In this document: one piece after another, positions 1-10,180 of the stretch
Numbering within the stretch: the stretch's first letter is position 1
Layout: the number at the start of each line of letters is the position of its first letter
NCBI RefSeq assembly: GCF_000315625.1
Contig: NW_005434661.1
Location: 249,069 to 313,068, forward strand
Length of the DNA stretch: 64,000 bases
Direction: 5' to 3'
Source: Guillardia theta CCMP2712
Lineage: Eukaryota; Cryptophyceae; Pyrenomonadales; Geminigeraceae
The notes under the pieces: model-generated
The model's input: the letters and a program-made list of their open reading frames with translations, nothing else
The model's database searches: none
Told to the model about the DNA's origin: nothing
Translations under genes and position numbers: made by a program

Positions 1-38
1 CCTCCTTCTCTCCCTCCTCTCTCCCTCTCAATTTCCAC

Positions 39-2300
39 CTGATCTTTGCACATGCACAACACGTGAAGCTCTTTCAGGAGACGCAAGCGCTGCTGCTCCT
101 TCATTACATTGAAGACCTGCGGTACCTTTCACCTCCCCCTCCTCGGCCCCCCCCCTCCCCGCCTCCACTCCCCTCGCCCTCCTGTCTCCTTCCTCAACAC
201 TCCTCTCTTCCCTTCTTTCACTCCTCCCTCTTCCTTTCCTGCAGCGTCAGCGTCCTCGAATCTGCGGTGCTCCTCACGCGTACGATCCCTTTGCTCGCCT
301 CCCTCCATAGAGTAGACTGAAGGATGGGCTGAAGGGGCCGGAGGGAACGGGAAGGGAAAGCAGGAGAGAGAAGGGGAGGAGAGAGGAGACCCGTGCGGGA
401 TGAGATGGAGGGAGAGAAAGAGGTAAAAGGAAGAAGAGGAGGAAGAGGAAAGGGGAGGGGGAAGTCAAGGAGGAGAGACAGAAACTCAGTGGTCGCCGGC
501 ACATCGCAGCTACAAGTAAACTTACATGCCTGCCTGAGGGCTCCTGAGCGGAGAGCTTGTCAGCTGAATGCTTCTGTAGGGATCTGTGAAACCTCTGCGA
601 TGCTGGTGGGCTCGTCAGGAAAGTCCCACCAGGCAGCAGCTCCTGCTTACCATGGGACGCGGAGAGAGTCGGAGAGATTGGAGTTTGCAAGGACATGCTG
701 TGGAGAAGGAGTTACCGATGAAGAGGGAGGGAAGGGGCGGGGGGTGGGAAGGAGGAGGAGGAGGTGGTGGTGGTGGAGGTAAGATGAAGAGAGGGCGTTG
801 GAGGTAGATGGTCAACTGCAATGGTGTTTGAAATCGATGGGAGGGCGGGAAGAAAGAGAGAAATTGAGGGCAGGAAGAGGAGAAGAGAGGAAGAGAAGCA
901 GAGAGCAAGAGAGAGGGAATGAGGCAGGAGGAGCGAGGGATGGAGGGGGAGGAAGGAGGACTGAAGAACATGAAGATAAACCTATCCTCGTGCTCTGGGA
1001 CTTCATGGATGTCGTAGAAGTCAAAGGAAGACCAGTCGATGCCCGAGCCAACGTTCTTGATGACGGTACCTGCCACGAGATCAGCAGCGCTAGAAGGGGG
1101 GAGGAAAACTGGAGGAGACGCAGGAAAGCAGAGGAGCGGGACAAGGTTGAGAGGAGTGAGGAAAAGGGGAAAGAGGGACACGAGCATAGCAGAGCAGCAG
1201 AGGGAGAGAGAGGGGGGGAGAGAGGGGGAGAGAGAGAGGGAGAGTCAGGAGCGGGGAAGGACAGGAGAGATCGATAAGGTCCATCAGGTGGAAGGGGCGG
1301 CGGCTTTACCTGGTTGCAAGACGCTCGGGCCGGACTGTGCGAAGAAGGGTGGAAGAAGTCCCTGCAACGCAGGAGAGCTCAAAGACTGAGCGCAGGAGCG
1401 AGGAGGATCGCTGGTGTTGGTGGATTAAGAAGTAGTCAAATGATGATGATGATGATGATGAGGAGGAGGAGGAGGAGGAGGAGGAGGAGGAGGAGGAGGA
1501 GGAGGAGGAAGAGGAGGAAGAGGAGGGCGCCCAAGGCAGTGGGAAGTTATGAGGAGGAGGAGACGACAACGATAGACGAGGATGATGATGGTGGTGATGA
1601 TGGTGCAGTTGGTAGAGATGGTGATGATAACCTTGGGAGCTTGCTCGATTCCTCGTGGAGTGATGACAAAGCTGCTCATGCCCATCAAAGTCAGAACAGG
1701 AAGGAGGGGGCAACGACGTAGAGGTTGGAAGTGAAGAAGCAGTTGATGGTGATGCTAGTCTGAGCAGGAGCAGGAGCAGGGGTGGGGGGAGCAGGAGGAG
1801 AAGAGCAGGAGGAGTAGAGCATGAGGAGGAGTGGAACAGCAGGAAGGGTAGAGGAGCTGGAAGAATGGAGGGGCTCGCAGAGGCAGCACGTACCCTCCAT
1901 CAATGAACGCCAGGGGCTTCTCGAGACTCCCGATGAGAAACGATGGCTTCTGCTGCAACCCAACTCACTTCAGTCTCTCCCCGTCGGGGCAGGAAGAGCT
2001 CCTGACCTCCACGACCTCCACGTTGCCCGCTTTGCCGCTCGACCGCTCGCTCCTTCTCTACGAGCTCATCACAGAGGGCAGAAGGGAAGAGGGGGAACTA
2101 GCCGCTGCTCCCTCACCTCTCGGCTGGAGTGGCTGGTGATGGGAGACTGCAGGGTAGCGTGAGGTCTGCTGTCAGTCTGGGGAGAGCAAGTCAACGTAGC
2201 AGGGGCAGGCATAGAGGAAGGTCGAGCCGAGAGCGACAGTCTCCTCGCCGTCCTTCACTTACCTCTGCTGTCGCCAACATGAACGAGCGGGTCAGCCGGC
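39..2300 (-). CDS. 3' part of an unrecognised intron-rich gene
   Basis: Several short exons on the minus strand are bounded by good splice signals and separated by pyrimidine-rich introns. The clearest are 116-39 (26 codons, begins VFNVMKEQQRLRLL), 328-278 (17 codons, PILQSTLWREASKGIVR), 697-526 (57 codons, donor gtaagt), 1361-1310 (acceptor ttgcag, donor gtaaag) and one starting at 1091 after acceptor ttctag (contains SGIDWSSFDFYDIHEVPEHE). Another exon at about 1952-1893 reads QKPSFLIGSLEKPLAFIDGG. A strong donor (gtaagt) at 2262 suggests the gene extends further upstream. The last three exons join in phase 0, and the gene runs off the left edge of the window. No domain is recognised and no function is proposed. 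Exon existence is well supported; completeness and start are not. Confidence 0.6.
1438..1530. repeat. (ATG)n followed by (AGG)n microsatellite
   Basis: About seven ATG units run directly into more than twenty AGG units, then degenerate AGG/AAG. The tract reads as poly-Ser or poly-Met/Arg in some frames, but it lies in what looks like an intron of the minus-strand gene. Confidence 0.9.
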
Positions 2301-2412
2301 TTCTAGGAGCCGACAAGTCCTTGGGCCTCGCGCTCTTGGGTCTGACACATGCGTCAGGGCGATGGGATGGTCCCTCGTCGTCAAGGATGACGGCCTATGC
2401 ACAAGGAGACAA

Positions 2413-2450
<38 letters not shown>

Positions 2451-3051
2451 CAGGGAGCCAGGAGGACTGCAAGAGTGCCACGAGACAACCAACATTGCAG
2501 GAGTGCAAAAAGAGGACAACAGCACCAACCCAGTCCTCCACTGCCCGCCCGTGCCCAGCTCAGAGGCCAAGGAGGCGTCGGGCTTGGCGAAAGTCACCGT
2601 CAAGTCGTCGTCATCGTGCTCGAAGCAGAACTCGAATCCAAGTCTTGTCGTGCCCTCATACTCAGGGCTCGATGCCATCCCGTCCCTCCAGCTGATGTCC
2701 TCCCAGCTCGACTGCACTGAGATCCTGGGGGATCCAATGAGTTTGGCAGCTCTCCTGACTATGCTGATCAACAACCCTCCTGCTCATCCTTCCCACCTCT
2801 CTCCAAAGGTTTCGCCTCCTCTCTCTTCCGTTCCTGAGTCTCCCTCTGTAACCCTGACCCTGTCTCCCTCGGGATGCACCTCGGGATTGGTTGAACTTCA
2901 TTTTCCGGTCTCTTCTCCCTCCCCACCACTCCCAACTCGACTCGGGAGTCGTTCTTCAGACCTCTCCTTTGCCTTCTGCAAGTTCCCCTCGCATCCGTTC
3001 GGGCCTCGTCCCTCCCTCCCTCCTCGTCCCTCCACCCTCCCTGTGTCCTAG
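2129..3051. other. Coding-like stretch, strand unresolved
   Basis: From about 2270 to 2790 both strands stay open for over 150 codons with the same GC-rich wobble positions. The plus strand (2362-3051) gives a Ser/Leu-rich protein with a (Glu-Gln)n run, from the agcagg repeat at about 2404-2450, and a natural-looking stretch ending SLAALLTMLINN. The minus strand (2774-2292) gives an acidic patch HDDDDLTVTF and could be a 5' exon of the gene to the left. Codon positions cannot separate the two because the wobble bases coincide. Downstream of 2790 the sequence is Pro/Ser-rich low complexity and is probably non-coding. Confidence 0.3.
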
Positions 3052-3212
3052 CACTGTTGCTTTACTGTTGCCCTCCTCCTCCCTCCCCTCCCTGCTTCCT
3101 GCTCCTCCTCCCTCCCTCCTCTCTTATCCCTGCTCCCTGCTCCCTGCTCCCTGCTCCCTCCTCCCTCCTCCCTCCTCCCTCCTCCCTCCTCCCTCCTCCC
3201 TCCCTCGCTTGA
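3050..3212. repeat. CTCCCTC/CCTGCT low-complexity tract
   Basis: A run of ctccctg and ctccctc units, almost pure pyrimidine on the plus strand. It has no coding character and resembles the pyrimidine tracts inside neighbouring introns. From 3213 to about 3420 the sequence is AT-richer and I see nothing in it. Confidence 0.85.
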
Positions 3213-3439
3213 TGGTCAGTTCACTGTTCTAGTCCGTTGACACCCATCGTCAATTTCCTGCGAACGTTCTGGATACTGTAGAGAAAAACCTTTTGCCGGA
3301 TATTAATGTACAGTCACGTCCCCTTGTAAACTAAGGTGGAAAAAATTGCTATGTGGGTACAGAAAATACATCTTGAAATTTCAAAAATTATGAATTTATT
3401 TGAACTTTATTGACACCACATCGGTTTCGACCGCCGCTT

Positions 3440-3636
3440 GCATTTAGGCCCCACCCCCCTTTCTATTCAACAAAGTATCTGACCCACCCCCTTCTCCTCC
3501 TGAACTTCTGAATAACCCTTAAATTTTCCAGTAAGTACCCCATATAAAAGCTGCTCCTGACCCCCCTTATCACCGTAGTACCCTCCAACATTTCACCCCT
3601 ACCCCCAATCTTAATCCTCTAAACCTTTCAGGATCC
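3440..3636 (+). other. C-rich island upstream of the NmrA-like gene
   Basis: The plus strand has repeated runs of cccc broken by A or T (ccccacccccc, cccacccccttc, ccccctaccccc). It ends directly before the ATG at 3637. The same kind of strand-skewed island recurs near the starts of other genes in the window. Confidence 0.7.
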
Positions 3637-5145
3637 ATGGCTCGCCTTGTGTCCGTAGTCACCGCGAGCAGCAACTCCGGCGCTCAATGCGTGAGAGATC
3701 TGCTACAGCAGGTACGAGGAAGCGATGGAAGACAGGAGGGAGGAGGGAGGAGCCGGGAGAGGATTGCATGGTGGAGAGTGGTTGGGAGGGAGGAGAGCCT
3801 TGGAAACGTGAAGGATGACAACGGGATCACGACATCAAAGAACAGCAGAGGATGATAGTCAGAAAGTAGGAGGGTTAATACTGCAAAGCTGCATCGTCAT
3901 GGATTCGCATAGCAATACAAACATAGCAACACATGGGCTCGTCGCACTCTAATAGCTGCGCACCTGTTGTACTGGCAGGAAGCTCTCAAGGGGAAGGCCA
4001 AAGTCCGCGCTGTCTACCGCACCAAGGAGAAGGCTGATGCAGCGCTTGCGGAGCTAGGAAAGCATGGTTCGATGGCGTTGCTGTGACGGCAGAGTCTGAC
4101 TGGAGTCTCTTGGCTCTCTTGACTTCAGACAACCTTGAGTGCATCCATGGAGTGGACGCCATGAAGATGGACACGCTTATGACCGCCTTCGAGGGAGCTG
4201 AGGTCTGTGCATGCCGCCCATGGAGGAGGGAAGCCTGACGCGTGATCGCTGCTCTTGGCAGGTTGCTGTCATCGTCACTCCCCATGATGCCGCTGTCGGC
4301 TTCGCTAACGATGCCGAGATGTGTCACAACATGGTGAACGCCGCGGTCTCGTGCAACGTGAAGCACATCGTCTACGTCGGGAGCTGGACTGTCGCTGTGT
4401 CTCAGTACATCAAGATTATCTCCTCGCGCTTTGCGTCCACCGAGAAGCTGCTGAGGGAGCTCGGAGAGCAGAAGAAGGTGTGTAGACGCCTCTCTTCGCT
4501 GCCGCCGAAGCTCAGGGCATGTACCTGCAGATCACCTGGAACCATCTTCGCTCCGGCTTCTTCAACCAGAATCTGGTTCACATGATGGGCCATGGGGTGA
4601 AGGCAGGGAAGGTCCGCTTCCCGGACATGAAGATCCCATGCGTCGATCCTCGCGACATGGGAACGATGGCTGCCTTCATCGCCTGCTCCGACTATGCCAA
4701 GGAGCATGCCAATTGCTGCTACGAGGTCTCAGGCCCCGAAAACCTGGTAAGCGCTGTTGATTCCTTCCTGAAATGCTTGCCCTCATGCTGTCCCAGACTT
4801 CAGCCCAAATCGTGGAAGCGATCGGAACTGCCGTGGGGAAGAAGGTCGAATATGAGGTGAGGAGCTGGGCGGGAGGAAGCTGTGTGGTAGAGGTGTGACC
4901 TGGGGAATTTGTGCAGCCCGTTCCCATCAAGGAGCACATGGAGAAACTCCCGCAGTTCATGAAGGAGGTGTTCCATGTAAGCTCAGAGCCTCGGCGGGAG
5001 CCGGAGCGTCCACTGAGATTGTTTGCAGTGCATGGAGGAGCTTCCTGATTCCATCCCCTGCACCGACGACGTCGAGAAGGTCACTGGGATCCGAGCTAGA
5101 ACCCTCTCGGCATGGCTCAACGAGAACGCGGCAGCCTTCGCCTGA
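3637..5145 (+). CDS. NmrA-like NAD(P)-binding oxidoreductase
   Basis: Eight exons give about 306 residues with consistent phases: 3637-3711, 3979-4066, 4129-4202, 4262-4477, 4516-4746, 4797-4856, 4917-4976 and 5029-5145 (TGA). The fold is an extended short-chain dehydrogenase of the NmrA type: an N-terminal beta strand and nucleotide-binding loop, then VAVIVTPHD, a VKHIVYVGSW strand where such proteins commonly have V-x-x-S, and a C-terminal half with TWNHLRSGFFNQNL and YEVSGPENL, typical of NmrA relatives that track the redox state or reduce quinones. The N-terminal loop reads TASSNSG instead of the usual G-A-T-G-x-x-G, so cofactor binding may be altered. The intron between exons 4 and 5 is only 38 bp. 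Family assignment is good; the substrate cannot be told. Confidence 0.85.
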
Positions 5146-5374
5146 TCGGCGGGCAGCAACTCAGGGGGTGTGTAAGCACGAGGAACGAAAATCTATACAT
5201 TACTAGAGCGTCAAAAAGAATCATGCAAATCTCAGGGCAGATTGTGGGTATCGCAACAAAAAAAAACAAAAAACTGTCCCATGTCAGCCACCTGGAAACG
5301 CTCCTTCTCCAAGACACTGAGCACTGGCTGACTTCATGAACGCGATACCTCCGCAGGCTGGCCGTTGATCTGAC

Positions 5375-7137
5375 TCAGTGCTCTGCGCAATCCTGTCCCT
5401 CGAACACGTCTTTCATGCCATACCATTGGATACCGACTGCAGCGTCATCTTGCGGGTCTGAGACCGCACTAACTTCCACCACTTCCTTCTCCACAAAATG
5501 TTTTGGAAGGATCATATCCTCCGAGTTACTCCTCCCAGCTGCCATCGGGGCCTCCATGGTTGCTCGTATGTGTGTGGTCACTCCGTTCTCCAGACTGCTC
5601 TTTCGGAACAGGCCGTCTTCGGAAAACTTTCTTGTCAGTCCAGCAGCCCCTGCTGGTCCGGGACGCTCTCCATTGCTCGTCCTGGCAGCAGGCAAGATGT
5701 TGCGGCCTCTGTCAGCTGGAGGGTCCAGAAACGATGCAACCAGGGTCGACGCTGCACCCTCCTTCGCTGTCTGCGACGAGTGATCAGCCGACGTCGGATC
5801 TCTGGGCGGTTTGGGAGGCAGAGGAGGTCTTCCTGGTGACTGGAGAGGGCTGATGAGGGATGGAGGGGAAGGAAATTTCTTGGGCAGTCGAAGAGAGTCA
5901 TGCTCCAGCTCTTGGAGGACGGAGAGAGCACCAACGCTCGACCGCCTTCTCAAGAACGACGATGCAGAATCCGGCTGATGAACACTCCCAATCTCTGCCT
6001 CTGGTTTCCCGAACGCCCTCAGGAAATCTCTCACCGTCTTCTCTGCGCAGTTCGCCTGCGATTGAATGATGTCAAAATGCAAGAGGGCTGAAGCAGACGG
6101 TCGACATTGCTCGAGTTTGACCAGACACGAGTCTATGAAATGTTCGAAGGCCTCTGTGTATCCCAACCCTTTGGCTGATGGCGGCTCCTTCTGCACTACC
6201 ATTGCCCATAAGTCTGCTTGACTCCTCGGGGCATAATCTCCAGTCACAAACGGATGAACGCCCTTCGCACATTCCAAAATCATAATCCCCAATGCCCATA
6301 TATCACCCTTGTCGGAGCATACTTGTCCGTCCAGCCTTTCAGGGCTCATGTACCCGACAGTCCCAGCAACACAGTCAGTGTCCGCATCTCGTATGCTCAC
6401 TCCAAAATCGCTGAGTTTCACACCACCATCCATGCTTAGCAACACATTGCCGGGTTTGAGATCTCTGTGAACCATCTTGTGGTCATCATGAAGGAATCGC
6501 AGGGCCTTTAGGACAGAGAAGGCAATTGAACTCAATAAACTCTCCTGCATCTTTTCGTACTTGCCAGTGCCTTTCTGTTTGACCTTAACATTATGAGAGT
6601 GAATTAGCACTTCTAATGAACCCCATGTCATCAGTTCCAGAACCATGTAAACTCGTTGTTCCACGTAGAAGACATCAAACAGACCCACGATCTGTGGCAT
6701 ACTCCCACATTCGCGATAGGCCTGTAATTCACGCATAACTTGATGTCTTGTTGACTGTTCACAGATGTTCACACGCTTGAGAGCAAATAGCCGATTAGTT
6801 GGCTTGTGTCTAGCTTGCAGAACGCACCCCGCTTCCCCATGTCCTAACTCCCTGCCCAATTCAAGGTCTGACATTTGAAATCCTTTTTCACCCTTCTCGG
6901 ACACGACATAGTCCCTTGGCTGACCGGTAGCATAATCTTTCGCCGAGTACTTGAAGGTCGCAAGGCCTGAGCAACAGAATTCAGATCATGTGGTCAAGAA
7001 TTCATTTCAAGAGTGTGACCTTTCTTGTCGAAGTCAAGATTGAACGATGCTTCTCGTGCCAGTGGCACCGCAACATGAAGACCATGCAGGCCTCGGTTCT
7101 GGCGAAATTTCGCACGTTTGCTTGGATTCTGCTCCAT
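5375..7137 (-). CDS. MAP-kinase-kinase-like (STE7) protein kinase
   Basis: Two exons, 7137-7020 and 6966-5375, join in phase to give about 569 residues; the intron is 53 bp. The kinase domain starts near residue 73. Visible motifs are the glycine loop GHGEAG (81-86), the ALK lysine (103), HRDLKPGN (206-213), DFG (226-228) and GTVGYMSPERL (241-251), the last being characteristic of MAP2Ks. The catalytic residues look intact. The activation segment VSIRDADTDCVA is two residues shorter than in MEK1. When aligned from the GT end, the two activating serines are replaced by Ala and Cys next to acidic residues. A roughly 200-residue C-terminal tail is rich in Pro and Ser, including PPLPPKPPR, a possible SH3 ligand. 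The N-terminal 60 residues are basic and unrecognised. A role in MAP-kinase signalling is inferred from the family. Confidence 0.88.
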
Positions 7138-8204
7138 CACTGTGGGAGCGTACTCGGCTTCTGAGATGGCTCAGCCTCTAGCTTCCTCCGATCATCATAC
7201 ACAGCTTTAGCTTCGAAGATCACCAGATGTCTTGCATGGAGTGATGAAGATCAAAACGAGGATCCCTAGGTGAGACAGAGGCGATTGAAATGCTGTGGAG
7301 AAGGAAAAAGGAGCAACTTGGAATTGACGACGCCAATACACGTCACATAACCCGACTAGAACCTACTGAACTTCCGCACAAATGATCAGTAAAGACTGGT
7401 CGTTACTCTAGTTCGTAGTGTCCAGTCAATGGTCAAATAGCCCCAAATCAAGATCAAGAAATGGCCTGAGAAAACCCGTCAAACACTGAAAGCTGTCCGC
7501 ACACAATTGTTGGATGATATCAAAAAATCGCAGACAACAAGGATTTGTTCAAATCATCCTTCCAAGCCTGCCATCTAGGAAGAACACGGACGATCGCAAC
7601 ATTTTCATAGAGGATTGCATTGGCATTCCATTCCTAACCAGACCTTGTCGTAACTCAGCAGTTCCCAAAACTACTCCCACTACACTCTTCATCCGCTTGT
7701 CTTAAATTGAACCCAAAGATAAAGTCTCATAAAACTTTCTTTAGCAGCTTGGAATCATTTCTCTGCCCGGCTTCTTTCCCCATAACAGCATTCCGGGCCC
7801 TTCAATTCTTTACAACCATTCACAACTCTTCCTTGGAATAACCCTCATACCAACTACGTCTCCTACAAAGCATTATTTTGACAGAGGCCGAACCCTCTCA
7901 GCATCCCAAGCAATATCATGACTTGGGAGACACTTCGTCCTCCAACCCGCTTGTCCATCATCTTCTTTCTCGCAATGTAACGGTGTATCCCTGCACCATT
8001 TTCGCACCCTGCATCCCATTTTCTCCCTTCCATCCCAACTACAATGCACCCATCAAGCTCAACTGGTGACATCTCCACTTCAACATCTACATGCTCATCA
8101 ATCCTACCTCTCCCTGCCTCCTCCTCCTCTCTCTGCTCCTTATCCCCCCCCCCTCCCCCCGGCTATCTTCCAACCTCCACCATGCGACCCAAATGCCTCC
8201 TACT
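7138..8204. other. Intergenic region, no gene seen
   Basis: Upstream flank of the kinase gene. The first 850 bases are of balanced composition with only short frames. From about 8100 the plus strand becomes C-rich (cctcctcctctc, ccccccccctccccccc). No RNA gene or repeat family is recognised. Confidence 0.6.
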
Positions 8205-8370
8205 CCGTTATTGACTACAGAGACCACTACATTGACTACAAATGACCCTACCCCCACGACCACCGCGATTTTGAACGATTGGTCCGAAATTAGTTTTTGA
8301 CTACATGGCTTGTATCTTCACTACAATGTTCACATGTTGACTACAATAATGGCAGGTTCACTACAGGTTT
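8205..8370 (+). repeat. TT(G/C)ACTACA repeats with 20-bp periodicity
   Basis: The 9-mer TTGACTACA or TTCACTACA starts at 8297, 8317, 8337 and 8357, exactly 20 bp apart, with unrelated bases between copies. Two more copies start at 8211 and 8232, and a diverged one (ttgactacta) lies near 8675. They are within the C-rich 5' flank of the YqgE gene. Function is unknown; this could be a decayed tandem repeat or a protein-binding array. Confidence 0.75.
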
Positions 8371-8740
8371 CCACCTGCCCAGTTACGACCACCCCCACCG
8401 CCCCTACTGGTACTACCTACCGCCCACTGCCGGCTGTTATCCCCCCAATTGAAACTCTGTTCAAAATTTAAACATTCAAGGTGTATGTTGAAAACTTTAT
8501 TTCAATGTTCAATATTTTACAACCTTTTCAAGTACCCCCCATTCAACCTACCCGAAGTACTATACTACCCCACCCCCTCCTCCTGAGTTGCATTTTTTTC
8601 CTGTTGTCAACCGGCCCCCTCGATGATACACCACCCCTACCCCTACATTTCCAGTATCTGACACCCGTACACGTTTGACTACTACAGGTCACTACCATCA
8701 ATTCACGACGAGGAAAAGGGGTAGGGGTAGTGGGTTTGCT
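8371..8740 (+). other. C-rich island upstream of the YqgE gene
   Basis: Multiple ccccc-A/T-ccc runs on the plus strand (for example ccacccccaccgcccc, ctaccccaccccctcc, cacccctacccctac) alternate with AT-rich stretches. Near 8716 the skew flips to ggggtaggggtag. It resembles the islands at 3.4, 12.4, 16.6, 28.0, 32.6 and 50.4 kb. Confidence 0.65.
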
Positions 8741-8860
8741 TTCCGGTAAGAAGGCAGAATCTAGGATACAAGTAGATATGTATCTAAATCTAGAACATAT
8801 ATCTAGAACACCTTGTTGGGTCCGAGTGCTCCAGACCTTGGAAGTTCAGAGTGCCAAGGC

Positions 8861-10165
8861 ATGCTGCAAAGCGGGTTTAGGCCCCAATCAACTGCATGCA
8901 GCGTGTTGAGGCCAGCTGTCGTCACCGCCCTGTTCTCTCTTCTCTTCCTTCCTGCCACCTTGACATACATGCTGCCCTGTCCATCATCGGTCCATCCCTC
9001 CATGATAGCGAAGAGGGCTTCTTGTGTACTGGGCAGACTGCACTCAGGGGGGCTGGGCAGAGGCAGGAGGGAGGGTGGGAGAAGGATTCTCATGAGCGGG
9101 ATGAGCGACAAGCAAAACAACGAGGAAATGGGAATGGAAGCAGATCTCGATGAGGATTGGAGAACTTTCAGGGCCAAGTTGGTTTGGTCAGAGGGTGCGG
9201 TCGCAGAAACAGAAACCAGTTCAGATGCCATGAAGCAAGAAAATTCGCTATGGTTGCACCAGCTCCCCATACCTGAGCGAGGCTGCTTGATGCTGGCGAA
9301 TCCCATGAAGTTTGGAGATAGCCAGTCCTATTTCTCGAAATCCATCATCGTGCTGATAGAATACGGAGTCATGGGAACAGTAGGCTTCATCAACAACCGC
9401 CCGACTCCTCATCTTGTTGGAGAGGTAAGCGTCGCATGTATCATCTTTTGCTATTGCTCCTTGCCATCCCTGCCCTTTCCTATCTCCCCGTGTCCAAGTG
9501 GTCTTCGTAAGGTCCCATAACCGTTGGGTACAGTTTGCGCAAACCCATCGAGCATTCTTGCACTGCCCTCTGTTCTTCGGGGGTCCAGTTGGAGAAACAG
9601 TGCATGTGTTGCATCGAGTGGCAACGGTCAAGGGAGCTCGATTGATTGTCCCTGGTCTCTATCATGGCGGCGACCTGGACCATGCCGGCTCGCTCGTGGA
9701 ATCCGGGGAGGCGAAGCTTGAGGTGCAGCCTGCTGTGCATGCATGACAGGATAGTGAGACGCTTCTATCAGGATTTCCGCTTCTTCTACAAGCACTCGTC
9801 ATGGGGACCTGGGCAGCTGGAAGATGAAGTGAAGCAGGAGGTGCGCCATGAGTCAGCCTTCCAGTGCTCCTTGTCGGCTAAGAAGCACACTAGGTTTGGT
9901 TCCCAGCCGCTTGCTCGTCAGGAATGATTTTCAGGCCGACAGCGATAGCTCACGCTCATACCCACACCGACAGGTCTCAGTGGCACTTCTGCATGCAGAA
10001 GGTACAGATAGTCTCAATCCCGGTAGGCGCGCAACTGATTCAAATCCTCCTCAGCTGGGTGGAGACTTCCTGAAGTTGTCTCAGAACGTCAGGTTGGAGG
10101 AGTCGCTGTCCTCGAACGAGGTTGCTCAACTGCCCTCGGGATGTTGTGCTGATGCGTTGGTGTAG
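8861..10165 (+). CDS. YqgE/AlgH family protein (UPF0301), likely plastid-targeted
   Basis: The first exon, 8861-9424, opens with a hydrophobic segment (VVTALFSLLFLPATL) followed by a basic Ser/Arg stretch, as expected of a bipartite leader in an alga with a complex plastid (inference). The family then appears in order: PERGCLMLANPMKFGD, a strand IIVLIEYGVMGTVGFINNRPT, and in exon 9534-9722 the core LFFGGPVGETVHVLHR and GLYHGGDLDHAGSL. From 9750 comes RFFYKHSSWGPGQLEDEV, the conserved WxPGQLE segment. A short exon near 10055-10092 (LGGDFLKLSQNVR) matches the usual C-terminus. The junction at 9722/9750 is out of phase as read, so a micro-exon or sequence error is possible. The 3' end is not settled; the end given is the last stop in an open frame. 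The family's molecular role is poorly known. Confidence 0.8.
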
Positions 10166-10180
10166 TTTGTCACGCAGTGG

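Noticed and set aside
1953-1968. A possible 16-nt intron (gtgag...ttgcag) in the left-end gene
   Set aside because: The same acceptor pairs with a donor at gtcagg further upstream, giving a normal 54-nt intron and a more natural protein (NVEVVE joined to QKPSFLIG).
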